From: JAYKHL01 sp035284865
GTDB taxonomy: Bacteria > Cyanobacteriota > Sericytochromatia > S15B-MN24 > JAQBPE01
Direction: 5' to 3'
Assembly (NCBI GenBank): GCA_035284865.1
Contig: JAYKHL010000176.1
Location: 1 to 29,982, forward strand
DNA length: 29,982 bases
The translations under genes were made by a program, and so were the position numbers. A model generated the notes under the pieces. That model saw only the letters and a program-made list of their open reading frames with translations, did not search any database and was not told the origin of the DNA. Positions 20,830-29,000 of this stretch are shown in pieces; the first letter of the stretch is position 1, and each line of letters begins with the position of its first letter.

Positions 20830-23800
20830 GTGTCCGGCCTCCCCCTGCTCCGCCGCAAGCTCACGCCCCCGCGGCTCCCGGCCGCGCTGGTGACGCGGCG
20901 GGCGCTGCAGGCCGCCCTGGCCGCAGGCCTCGAGCCCGGCAAACGGCTCACCCTGGTGGTTGGTGGGCCAGGTTACGGCAAGAGCACGCTCGTCGCGGCC
21001 TATGCCCAGGAGCTGGCGCTGCCCCTGGCCTGGTACAACGTGGACGACGCCGACACCGACCTCGGCACCTTCCTGGCGTACCTGGACGGGGCGCTGCGGC
21101 AGGTCGTGCCGGGACTGCCCGCTCGCGCAGGGGAGCTCGCCCGTTCCGCAGCCGCCGTGGAGGCCGTCGCCCGGACCGTCGTCGGGCTCCTCGCGGAGGA
21201 CCTCGGGGAGGCCGCGGAGGGGGGCGGGGTGCTGGTGCTGGATGATCTGCACGCCGCTGACGCCGTGCCCGGCATCGCCAGGGCGGTCGAGCACCTGGCA
21301 CACGACCTGCCAGACAACTGGCAGCTGATCGTGACCAGCCGCGTGCAGCCAGCGCTGCCGCTCGGGCAGCTGCGCGTCCGCCAGCAACTGGTAGAGGTGG
21401 GCGTGCGCGAGCTTCGCTTCAACGCCGCCGAGCTGCGTGAGCTGGTGGCCGGCCTGGCCGGCCTGACGCTCTCCCCGGCAGACTGCCTCGAGCTGCAGAG
21501 CCACACGGACGGCTGGGTCGCCAGCGTCATCCTGGCCGTGCAGGCCGTGCGCGGCCCCCAGAGCGACGCAAGGTCGTTGTTGTTCCGCGAGCTGGACCAC
21601 CCAGCCGCCATGTACGACTACCTCGCCGAGGAGGTCTTCAACCGCCAGGACGCGCAGACGCAGAGGTTCTTGCTGGAGACGGCGCCGCTCCCGCACCTGG
21701 AGGCGGGGCTGTGTCGGGAGGCGCTCGGCCTCGAGGATGCCGCAAGCCGGCTGCCAGCGCTGGTCGCCGCCCAGCTCCTGTTCGCCCACGCCGCCGACGA
21801 AGGGCCTGAGCGGCTGCCGAAGGGGGGCACCTACAGCTACGCGCAGACCTTCCGCCGGTTCCTTCTCAGCCGGCTCGAGGAGACCCGTGCCCCCGCCGAG
21901 CTCCGCGCGCTCTGGACGCGGCTGGGCGAGGCCCTCGCGCGGCGGCAACCGGAGGATGGCCTGGCCCTCCTCCTCCGCGGCGAGGCCCACGCACGCGCCG
22001 AGGAGGTGGCGGTTGCGCTGGCTGAGGAGTTGCTGGCCCACAACCAGCTGGAGCGGCTCCGGGCCTTGCTGGCCCGCTTTCCAGCGGGGCATCTGCTGAG
22101 CTCTCCGGCCCTGTGTTTCTACCAGGCCGAGGTCCACCGGCTGTGGGGCGAGCTCGATGAAGCCCTGGGCCTGTTCACGCGCGCCGCCGAGGCGGAAGGG
22201 GGCTGGCGAGGTCGGGCCCTGATCCACCTGGCTGCGATCCACGTCAGCCGCCAGGCCCCCCAGGCGGAGGAGACTCTGTCCGCCGGCGAAGCCGCCAGTG
22301 ACGCCTCGGACCTGCAGGCCCGGGGCTTTGCGCAGAACCTGCGTGGCGCGATGGCCTTCGGCGCACAGGACCTGACGACGGCCGTGCGGGCCTACGAGGC
22401 CTCGCTCGCCTGCTGGTGCCAGCTCGGAGACCCTCTGGGCCAGGCCAAGGCGCTGGTGAACCTCGGGCTGTGCCACACCCGCTTCGGCCAGTTCGAAGCC
22501 GCGATCGCCGCCTGCCAGGAGGCCATCACGCAGTCGGAACGAGCCGGCCGCGTGCCCCCGCCGATGACCTACAACAACATGGCTGCGGTCTACACCTACC
22601 AGGGCCGCATCCCGGAGGCCTGGGCCGCCGCGGAGCGAGCCTTGGAGCTGGCCCGCCTGCTGCGCGCCCGGCGAGACCAGCTGTTTGCGGAGCTCGCCCT
22701 TGGCGCGGCCGCGCTGGCACAGGGCGAGGTCCGCAGGGCCGAGGGACACTTCGAGGCCGCCCGGGACGACGCGCGCGCCATGCAGGATCGGGGCACCGCT
22801 GCCAAGGCGCTGATCGGGATGGCGGAGGTGGCCCTGAAGCGGGGCTCGCCGGGACGTGCCCAGGCCCTGCTGGACGAGGCCATCAGCCTCACGGCGCTGC
22901 CCCTGACCGATCCCAGGCATCAGGACGCAGCCATCACCCAGGTGGCCATCTGGCTCGAGGCGGGGGAGGTCAACCGGGCGGCCCCGCTGCTGACCAGCCT
23001 CCTGCAAGCCTGCACGGCGCTCGGCTACCGGTTCCGCGAGGCACAGCTCAGCTTCTGGGCTGCCCGGCTCGCCGAGCAGCGCGGCGAGCCGGCAGACGCA
23101 ACCTGGGAGCGGGCGTTCGCGCTGGCCGAGGCGGGCGCCTACCCGGCCCTGGCCGCCGCCGAGGGGGCGCAGCGGGCTCGTGAGGCCGTGCGCGTCGTCG
23201 CGGCGACGCCGGGCGCCCTCCCGCCCGCCATCCGCATCGACACCCTCGGCGGGCTGCGCGTCCAGGTGGGCGACCGGGAAGTCGGTCCCCGCGAGTGGCG
23301 AGGCTACAAGACGAAGCTGATCCTTGCCTACCTGCTCGCCCACCGCGAAGGCGTCACGAAGGAGACCCTCTCGGACGTCCTCTACGGGGAGGCCGACACC
23401 ACCCGAACGGCCATCCTGGTGCTGCTGTCCCGCCTCCGTCAGGCGCTGGAGCCGGGGCTCGCCAAGGGCACCCCTTCGCGCTTCGTGCAGTTCGTCGACG
23501 GCCGCTACCTGTTCAACTTTGCCCTGCCCTACACCCTGGACACCGAGGAGCTGGCTTACCAGCTTCGGCAGGGCGCCGACGAGCGCCTGCCGCTCGAGGC
23601 ACGCACGCGCCACTGGCGCCAGGCGATTGCCCTCTACGGCGGCCCCTACATGGCGGACCTCGCCGCGGACAGCCCGTGGCTGGCCATCGAGCGGCAGCGG
23701 CACCACCGGTGCATCCAGCAGGCGCACACCGCCCTCATCCGGGCCTGCCTGGGTCAGGGCGACGTGCTGGGGGCCCTGGACGCGACGGAGTCCAACCTCG

Positions 23801-24003
23801 CCTTCGATGCCTGCAGCGAACAGGCGCACCAGGTCAAGATGCACCTGCTCGCGAGCCTCGGGCGTCGAGAACAGGCCCTGCGACACTTCCAGGTGATGAA
23901 ACAGGTGCTGCAGCGCGAGCTCGGCCTGGCCCCCTCCCCCACGTCGGAGGCCCTTCACCAGGCCATCGCCTCGGGCACGGAGCTGGCGGGCCCGGTGCTC
24001 TGA
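20830..24003 (+). CDS. Large STAND-ATPase transcriptional regulator with TPRs and a C-terminal SARP/BTAD domain
   Basis: A protein of about 1057 residues. The N-terminus (LLRRKLTPPRLP) and the ATPase (Walker A GGPGYGKSTL near 40-50, Walker B VLVLDDLH near 135-142, then LIVTSRVQPALPLG) resemble MalT-type STAND regulators. Residues about 390-780 are TPR-like helical repeats (for example QAKALVNLGLCHTRFGQFEA). From about 800 an OmpR-type winged helix appears (IRIDTLGGLRVQVGDREVG to AILVLLSRLRQALEP). A bacterial transcriptional activator domain follows (about 895-1045, with ALYGGPYMADLA and ALRHFQVMKQVLQRELGLAP). MalT itself has a LuxR-type HTH; here a SARP head takes that place at the C-terminus. 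The GTG at 20830 matches family starts; a TTG at 20797 is the alternative, and neither has a good ribosome site. The inducer and targets are unknown. Confidence 0.88.
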   Translation: MSGLPLLRRKLTPPRLPAALVTRRALQAALAAGLEPGKRLTLVVGGPGYGKSTLVAAYAQELALPLAWYNVDDADTDLGTFLAYLDGALRQVVPGLPARAGELARSAAAVEAVARTVVGLLAEDLGEAAEGGGVLVLDDLHAADAVPGIARAVEHLAHDLPDNWQLIVTSRVQPALPLGQLRVRQQLVEVGVRELRFNAAELRELVAGLAGLTLSPADCLELQSHTDGWVASVILAVQAVRGPQSDARSLLFRELDHPAAMYDYLAEEVFNRQDAQTQRFLLETAPLPHLEAGLCREALGLEDAASRLPALVAAQLLFAHAADEGPERLPKGGTYSYAQTFRRFLLSRLEETRAPAELRALWTRLGEALARRQPEDGLALLLRGEAHARAEEVAVALAEELLAHNQLERLRALLARFPAGHLLSSPALCFYQAEVHRLWGELDEALGLFTRAAEAEGGWRGRALIHLAAIHVSRQAPQAEETLSAGEAASDASDLQARGFAQNLRGAMAFGAQDLTTAVRAYEASLACWCQLGDPLGQAKALVNLGLCHTRFGQFEAAIAACQEAITQSERAGRVPPPMTYNNMAAVYTYQGRIPEAWAAAERALELARLLRARRDQLFAELALGAAALAQGEVRRAEGHFEAARDDARAMQDRGTAAKALIGMAEVALKRGSPGRAQALLDEAISLTALPLTDPRHQDAAITQVAIWLEAGEVNRAAPLLTSLLQACTALGYRFREAQLSFWAARLAEQRGEPADATWERAFALAEAGAYPALAAAEGAQRAREAVRVVAATPGALPPAIRIDTLGGLRVQVGDREVGPREWRGYKTKLILAYLLAHREGVTKETLSDVLYGEADTTRTAILVLLSRLRQALEPGLAKGTPSRFVQFVDGRYLFNFALPYTLDTEELAYQLRQGADERLPLEARTRHWRQAIALYGGPYMADLAADSPWLAIERQRHHRCIQQAHTALIRACLGQGDVLGALDATESNLAFDACSEQAHQVKMHLLASLGRREQALRHFQVMKQVLQRELGLAPSPTSEALHQAIASGTELAGPVL

Positions 24004-24077
24004 GGGGGCAGGCCGGCGCACCCTGCGCGGGCGCGCCGGCTGGGTACAGGGTACGATGCCTGTGAGGAAGCCTGCCG

Positions 24078-25208
24078 ATGACCGCACCCAGCGCCTTGTC
24101 CCGCACCCTCCTGCTCGCTGCCGGTGTGGCGGCAGGCCTCGCGGGCTGCTGGCCCCCCCCCGGGGCCGGGCCCACGCCCCCCGCGCTGAGCAGCAGCCCG
24201 CGACCGACGCCGGCTCCGTCTCCGGTCGAGCCTGCCGCCTCGTTGCCGCCTCCGAGCCCCCTGGCCCCCCCCACGGCGGGCCCGGTGGACGACCCTGGCA
24301 CCTTTGACCTCTCCCAACCCCTGCCGGCCGCTGGCCTGGACTCAACCTTGGAGGCGTCCGAGGACACCCTGGTCAGCGCCGCGCTGGCCTCCGACGAGCT
24401 CGCAGGCTTCCTGCTGACGGAGCTCGTGCATGACGGCGGCGTGGTGCTGTTCCGGACGCTGGCCGGCCCGGTGGCCAGCGCGGGGCGCCAGCCCGAGCCA
24501 GAGGGCAGCCGCAAGGCGCCCGCCAGGCGCAAGGCCCCGGTGCAGCGACGGCTCGAGCGGAAGGGCGAGCGCCAGCTCACGCTGCGCCAGGCCTGTGAGG
24601 GCGATGCGGCGTGCCGGTCCGGCCAGCGCCGGGTGAAGGCCGAGGTGGTGGTGCGACAGGTCGTTCGCGCCCAGGTGACCGACGCCGCGGGCAGCAACAC
24701 GACCCAGCGCTACGCGGAGGTGTTTCGCCGAGACCTCGTGCTGCGTCCGGTGGCGGGCAAGATGGCGCTCGATGCGGTGGGCCCCGCCTCCCTGCGCTCG
24801 GCCGCCGACGGCCGCGGCCTCGACGTCCGGGAGGTGACGGCCAGCCTCGCGGATGGCACGCCACTGCTGGCCTGGCGCACGGGCGATCGCCCGACGCCGG
24901 TGGCCCAGCTGCCGCAGCTGCCCCCCGGGGCCGCCCTCCGGGTGCGGGTGCGGCTGGAGGGGACGCGCCCGGGCGGCCGCGTGGTGCTGGCCAGCTTCCC
25001 GGGCCAGGCCTGGGACGACCGTGTGGTGCTGGTCGCCAGCGGCCTGGACCCCACGGAGGGCGACTTCAGCGGCACCATCACGGTGCCATCCCGGCCTGGC
25101 GCCTCCCACCTGCTCGTGGAGGCCGTGGATGCCCGGGGGCTGGAGGTGGCAGGTAGCTACCGCTCGGTCGGGCTGGGCTTCAGCGCGCGAATCGGCGCGT
25201 CTCCTTGA
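24078..25208 (+). CDS. Unrecognised lipoprotein
   Basis: A 376-residue frame from an ATG at 24078, with GAGGA about 10 bp upstream. The signal ends LAGC (Cys24). A Pro/Ser/Ala-rich stretch of about 50 residues follows, as in many lipoprotein tethers. The middle has a very basic segment (RKAPARRKAPVQRRLERKGE, about 145-165) and a Cys pair (ACEGDAACRSG) that might form a disulphide. The C-terminal half is beta-rich (VVLASFPGQAWDDRVVLVAS and onward). I know no family for it. The last 52 bp overlap the 3' end of recQ on the other strand. It starts 74 bp after the large regulator in the same direction and may share its transcript. Confidence 0.72.
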   Translation: MTAPSALSRTLLLAAGVAAGLAGCWPPPGAGPTPPALSSSPRPTPAPSPVEPAASLPPPSPLAPPTAGPVDDPGTFDLSQPLPAAGLDSTLEASEDTLVSAALASDELAGFLLTELVHDGGVVLFRTLAGPVASAGRQPEPEGSRKAPARRKAPVQRRLERKGERQLTLRQACEGDAACRSGQRRVKAEVVVRQVVRAQVTDAAGSNTTQRYAEVFRRDLVLRPVAGKMALDAVGPASLRSAADGRGLDVREVTASLADGTPLLAWRTGDRPTPVAQLPQLPPGAALRVRVRLEGTRPGGRVVLASFPGQAWDDRVVLVASGLDPTEGDFSGTITVPSRPGASHLLVEAVDARGLEVAGSYRSVGLGFSARIGASP

Positions 25209-27211
25209 ACGTGGGCCAGGATCGCGCCGAGGAACTCCCCACCATAGCGCGAGAGCTTCTCGGGCCCGACGCCTCGCACGGCCAGCATCGCCCCCAGGCT
25301 GGTGGGCCTGCTCGCCGCCAGGTCCTCGAGGGTCTGGTTGCTGAAGATCTTGTAGGCCGGCACGTCGGCCTCCCGGGCGAGGCGACCGCGCAGGCGGACG
25401 AGGGAGTCATACAGGGGCCCCGACGCGGTGCCCTCCACGCCGGACCGGGGGGGCACCCCCGGGCGCTGGATCCCGGTCGCGGGCCCTCCATCCGTCTGCC
25501 CCAGGCAGACGTCACACCGCCCACAGCGCCCCGTGGTGCGCTCCCCAAAATAATCAAGAATCACGTTGCGCCGACACCGCTGCGCGGTGGCAAAGCCCAC
25601 CATGCGATCGAGCCGCCCGAGCTCGCGCGCCTGCTTGCCCTCGATGTAGGGCAGGTCGAGGCGAGCCAGGGGGTCCTCGACCTGGACGAGCACCCGCAGC
25701 CCCCGGGTCCGGGCCGGCGGCACGTACTCGAGCACGCCTCGGGCCCGCAGCGCAAGCAACGCATGGTGCACGGCCTCGCGGGGCTCACCAACCGCCGCGG
25801 CGAAGGCTCCGAGCTCCAGCGGTGCCCCCGCATTGACGCCCGGCAGCCGGTCGACGACCTCGAGCACGCGGTGCTGGATCGCGCTGCGGGGCGCCGGCAG
25901 ACCTGCGCGAACCATCCGCACCTCGGCCACCGCTGCCCCGCGGGCCAGGCGCTCGATGAGGCCGGCCCGCTCAAGCCAGAGCAGGGAGGTGCCGACCGCC
26001 ATATCGTGGGCCTTGTGGGGCAACTGACGGTTGATGGCCTCCTGGCTGAGGAAGATCTCGGGCTCGGGCCGGGCGGCCAGCACCCGGTACACGCCTGCGA
26101 CGGTCTCCGGCCGCGGGCAGCCGCCCTCGATGAAGAACTCCTGGAGGTAGCGGTCCGCCGGGCTGTACAACAGCACGCAGTACGCCGGTGCGCCGTCGCG
26201 CCCGGCCCGTCCGGCCTCCTGGTAGTAGGCCTCCAGGGTCCCCGGGAGGTCATGGTGGATCACCGCGCGGACGTCGGGCTTGTCGATGCCCATCCCGAAG
26301 GCATTCGTGGCAACCACCACCCGCGCGCGGCTCGCCATGAACCGCTCCTGGGCAGAGGCTCGCTCCTCGTCCCCCAGCCCGGCGTGGTAGGCCACGGCGG
26401 GAATGCCCGCTGCGGTCAGTCGCTCGGTGACGCCCTCCACGTTCTTTCGGGTGGCGGCATACACGATCGCCGCGCCGGGGACCCGGGCCAGGATTTCAAG
26501 CAGCTTGTCCGTCTTGGCCTCCTCGGAAGGCGTGTGACGCACGACGTACCGCAGGTTGGGACGGTCGAAGCCAGACACGACCACGTGGGGATCCACCAGG
26601 CCAAGCTGCCCGATGATGTCAGCCCGCACCTCCGGCGTGGCCGTGGCGGTTGCAGCCAGCACCACCGGGTTGCCACAGGCCTCGCGGGCGGCCCGAAGCT
26701 TGAGGTAGTCCGGGCGGAAGTCGTGGCCCCACTGCGACAGGCAGTGGGCCTCGTCGATGGCGAGCAGCGACACCGTCACGGCCCGCAACGCCTCGAGGAA
26801 CGCCCGCTGCCGAAACCGCTCCGGCGCCACGTACACCAGGCGCCAGGTCCCTGAGGCAAGGCCAGCGAGCCGCTCCGCCTGCGCCTCGGCGTCCAGGCTG
26901 CTGTTCACGTAGGTCGCCGGGATGCCCCTGGCCCCCAGGGCGTCCACCTGGTCCTTCATCAGGGCAATCAGGGGGGACACCACCACCGTGACGCCCGGCA
27001 GCAACAGGGCCGGCAGCTGGTAGCAGAGAGACTTGCCGCGCCCGGTGGGCATGACGGCCAGGGTCGAGCGCCCGGCCAGCAGGGCCTCCACGACGTCACG
27101 CTGTCCGTCGCGAAAGCCCGTCAGCCCAAACCGCTCTCGCAGGCAGGCCTCGATGTCTGGAGAAGTGGGGGCGGGCATGCAGTGGGCCGGGGTGAGGGGA
27201 GGGGTCGCCAT
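25157..27211 (-). CDS. recQ: ATP-dependent DNA helicase RecQ
   Basis: A 3'-5' DNA helicase of the RecF-type repair and replication-restart pathway. The protein has up to 684 residues, somewhat longer than E. coli RecQ (about 610). Walker A is MPTGRGKS (54-61), the DEAH box is IDEAHCLSQWGHDFRPDY, and motif VI is QEAGRAGRDG. The zinc-binding segment has CRRNVILDYFGE and CGRCDVC. An RQC winged helix precedes an HRDC domain (LYDSLVRLRGRLAREADVPA, then VRGVGPEKL). The ATG at 27211 overlaps a TACAAT -10-like box; the in-frame ATG at 27178 (MPAPTSPDIEACLRERFG) may be the true start. Neither has a clear ribosome site. All catalytic motifs are intact. Its 3' end overlaps the unknown lipoprotein gene by 52 bp. 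Confidence 0.96.
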   Translation of the reverse strand: MATPPLTPAHCMPAPTSPDIEACLRERFGLTGFRDGQRDVVEALLAGRSTLAVMPTGRGKSLCYQLPALLLPGVTVVVSPLIALMKDQVDALGARGIPATYVNSSLDAEAQAERLAGLASGTWRLVYVAPERFRQRAFLEALRAVTVSLLAIDEAHCLSQWGHDFRPDYLKLRAAREACGNPVVLAATATATPEVRADIIGQLGLVDPHVVVSGFDRPNLRYVVRHTPSEEAKTDKLLEILARVPGAAIVYAATRKNVEGVTERLTAAGIPAVAYHAGLGDEERASAQERFMASRARVVVATNAFGMGIDKPDVRAVIHHDLPGTLEAYYQEAGRAGRDGAPAYCVLLYSPADRYLQEFFIEGGCPRPETVAGVYRVLAARPEPEIFLSQEAINRQLPHKAHDMAVGTSLLWLERAGLIERLARGAAVAEVRMVRAGLPAPRSAIQHRVLEVVDRLPGVNAGAPLELGAFAAAVGEPREAVHHALLALRARGVLEYVPPARTRGLRVLVQVEDPLARLDLPYIEGKQARELGRLDRMVGFATAQRCRRNVILDYFGERTTGRCGRCDVCLGQTDGGPATGIQRPGVPPRSGVEGTASGPLYDSLVRLRGRLAREADVPAYKIFSNQTLEDLAASRPTSLGAMLAVRGVGPEKLSRYGGEFLGAILAHVQGDAPIRALKPSPTER

Positions 27212-27273
27212 TGTAGCCCCTGGCCGGTAGGACGGCCAGCCGGCCTCGGCGTCGGGAGCCGGGCCTGGCCCCG

Positions 27274-28035
27274 TCAGGTTCCGGGCCCCGGGCGGTCCAG
27301 CACCAACCCTGCGCCGACGGGCGTGCCGAGCGTCTCGACGCTGGCCTCCGCGTCGTCGAGCCGCCCGGCCTCGACCGTGAAGGTCAGGACCTGTGTCTCC
27401 CCGGGGGCGAGGGTGACGCGGCGGGTCTGGAGCACCCCGGTGGGGTTCCCGTCGTCAAGGAACCGCACCCGAACCCGGCCGGCAAGGGTCCGGCCGGAAG
27501 GGTTTTCGACCTCGACGCGCGCCGTGATCCGGGCCCCCCGCAGCCGCGCGAGGAAGCCGGGCTCCTTGACCTCGACCACCCAGGCAGAGAGGGTGGTCGG
27601 CGGAGCGGGCGGGGGCGTCGGCGCGGCGCTTGCCCGGGCGCGCAGCACCGCGTCGTCACCGTACGCAGCCCCGAACTCCCCGTACGTGCCACTGGTGGCG
27701 GGACCAGGGCTCGCGCCAAGGCCGCCCGGAGCCAGCGCCCCCGGGCTCCCGCCATAGGCCATCCCGTAGGAGGTGTCGCCGGGGTCGTAGGAGGAGGCGC
27801 CGCCATAGCCACCGCCATAGCCAGCGTCCTCGCCGTATCCCCCACCGTACGAGAGGTCACCGCTCGCGCCGGCCCCGTAGTATCCCCCGAGGTCCCCGCC
27901 ATAGGCCCCACCGGCGTCGACGCCATAGCCGTAGGGGTCGGCGGCCAGGGGGCCGCCCACCCCACAGCCGGCCGCCACGAGGGCAGCGACGACGGGAACA
28001 CAGGCACGGAGTGAGCGGGGCGTCACGCGCGGCAC
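27274..28035 (-). CDS. Gly/Tyr-rich lipoprotein with a C-terminal beta domain
   Basis: A 253-residue frame from a GTG at 28035. The signal ends LVAAGC (Cys24). Residues about 34-95 are a low-complexity Gly/Tyr/Asp tract made of imperfect GGYGG-, GYYG- and SYGG-type units. A Pro/Ala-rich hinge (APTPPPAPPTT) leads to a beta-sandwich-like domain of about 90 residues (AWVVEVKEPGFLARLRGARI through GETQVLTFTVEAGRLDDAEA). This domain looks like FxLYD/DUF-type extracellular modules. No family was recognised. No strong ribosome site is visible, and a GTG three codons later is an alternative start. Such tracts are common in adhesive or matrix proteins, but no role can be claimed. It lies upstream of recQ in the same direction with a 62-bp gap. 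Confidence 0.75.
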   Translation of the reverse strand: MPRVTPRSLRACVPVVAALVAAGCGVGGPLAADPYGYGVDAGGAYGGDLGGYYGAGASGDLSYGGGYGEDAGYGGGYGGASSYDPGDTSYGMAYGGSPGALAPGGLGASPGPATSGTYGEFGAAYGDDAVLRARASAAPTPPPAPPTTLSAWVVEVKEPGFLARLRGARITARVEVENPSGRTLAGRVRVRFLDDGNPTGVLQTRRVTLAPGETQVLTFTVEAGRLDDAEASVETLGTPVGAGLVLDRPGPGT

Positions 28036-28152
28036 TCGCTGACAGGGGAGGACTCTTTACCTATAGCTTAACACCCGCTTGAACTTTCGCGCCGACGGCC
28101 GCCCTGCCCCGACCAGCCGGGCGCGGGGGTGACGCAGGAAGGGCCACCAGTC

Positions 28153-28181
28153 TTGACGTGTCATTAATTTTAATTTATCGT
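28153..28181 (+). promoter_or_regulatory. Promoter of the DUF4332 lipoprotein gene
   Basis: TTGACG (28153-28158) and TATCGT (28176-28181) are 17 bp apart. The spacer and flank are strikingly AT-rich (ATTAATTTTAATTTAT, 28163-28178) within a GC-rich gap. The leader to the ATG at 28301 is about 115 nt. The rest of the 28036-28300 gap shows nothing further. Confidence 0.7.
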
Positions 28182-28300
28182 TTATTTAACAATCACACGA
28201 AAGCCACGGGTCTCCCGGAGGATAACCGACGCCTGCCCCAGGCCGAAACCGTCCTGCCCGTTCACATCGCCGCTCCGCGGCGGCTGAAGAGGATGGAACG

Positions 28301-28867
28301 ATGCGTCACGCGGCACTTTCCTTGATCACCCTGGGCACCCTGTTGCTCGCGGGGTGTGGCGTCCAGGCAGGAAGCGCCGTCGGGCGTGGCAACACCGCGC
28401 CCAAGGTCGCTGGCCTCACGGACGAGGGCAGCCTCGTGTTCGACAAGGAGGTCGTCTACAAGGCGGTGGACGTGCTCGGCGTGGGCCCCGTGTACAGCGC
28501 CAAGCTGAAGGCCTCCGGCATCGACAGCGTGAAGCAGCTGGTCCTCGCGGGCACCACGCCGGCCGCCCGCCGCAGGCTGGCCCAGGCCACGGGCATCAGC
28601 GCCAAGCTCCTCCTGACGTGGATCAACCACGCGGACCTGATGCGGGTGACGGGCTGCGGCCCGGAATATTCCCGCCTCCTCGAACGGGCTGGGGTCGACA
28701 CCGTGATGGAGCTGGCCCGGCGCAACTCCATCCAGCTCGCGACCAGGCTCAGGGCCGCGAACGACCTCGGGGGCGGTCGCAGGTGCGTGCATCGTCTGCC
28801 CGGTGTGACGACCACAACCCGTTGGGTCGACAACGCCAACGCCTTCGCGCGGCTCGTCAGCTACTGA
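28301..28867 (+). CDS. DUF4332-like helix-hairpin-helix lipoprotein
   Basis: A 188-residue protein whose signal ends LLAGC (Cys19). The mature part contains repeated helix-hairpin-helix-type units: VLGVGPVYSAKLKASGI (about 58-75), RVTGCGPEYSRLLERAGV (about 114-131) and HRLPGVTTTTRWVDNANAF near the end. This is the DUF4332 (PF14229-type) pattern. HhH units of this kind usually bind DNA backbone or mediate protein contacts inside the cell, so a lipid-anchored copy is unexpected. AGAGGA about 7 bp before the ATG supports the start. It has its own promoter and a strong terminator, so it is a single-gene unit. The role is unknown. Confidence 0.85.
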   Translation: MRHAALSLITLGTLLLAGCGVQAGSAVGRGNTAPKVAGLTDEGSLVFDKEVVYKAVDVLGVGPVYSAKLKASGIDSVKQLVLAGTTPAARRRLAQATGISAKLLLTWINHADLMRVTGCGPEYSRLLERAGVDTVMELARRNSIQLATRLRAANDLGGGRRCVHRLPGVTTTTRWVDNANAFARLVSY

Positions 28868-28884
28868 GCGCGGGGCCGCCAGCG

Positions 28885-28914
28885 GCCGGGGCCTGAGGCC
28901 CCGGCATTTTTTTT
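28885..28914 (+). terminator. Rho-independent terminator after the DUF4332 gene
   Basis: GCCGGGGCC (28885-28893) and GGCCCCGGC (28897-28905) form a 9-bp stem with a TGA loop, followed by A and eight T (28907-28914). Confidence 0.93.
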
Positions 28915-28939
28915 GGCGCCCGGGACCACCCCTCGTCGC

Positions 28940-28968
28940 TTGGGGCCGCGCCCCTCCCGGCTTACGAT
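28940..28968 (+). promoter_or_regulatory. Possible promoter of the CBS-pair gene
   Basis: TTGGGG (28940-28945) and TACGAT (28963-28968) are separated by 17 bp, just downstream of the previous terminator and about 33 bp before the ATG. Confidence 0.5.
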
Positions 28969-29000
28969 GAGGGCCACCTGCAGCCAGGGAGGAGGAGCGC

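Noticed and set aside
24012..24040. GCCGGCGC...GCGCCGGC inverted repeat after the large regulator, considered as a terminator
   Set aside because: The stem is only 8 bp with a 13-nt loop and no T-run, and the next gene follows closely in the same direction.
20656..24345. A 1229-residue open frame on the minus strand, antisense to the large regulator
   Set aside because: It mirrors the plus-strand gene codon for codon, has low-complexity Gly/Arg/Gln composition and no motifs. Long antisense frames are expected at this GC content. The same reasoning removes 1104-2408, 2354-3598, 4325-5425, 8244-10193, 12858-14093 and 15070-17358 on the minus strand and 11599-12954, 18771-19961 and 25205-26854 on the plus strand.
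27176..27211. CCCCTCACCCCGGCC at the start of recQ (minus strand), similar to the left end of the dispersed repeat
   Set aside because: Only about 14 bp match, with none of the internal hairpins; in GC-rich DNA this can arise by chance. It may still reflect that the first 11 codons are not translated.
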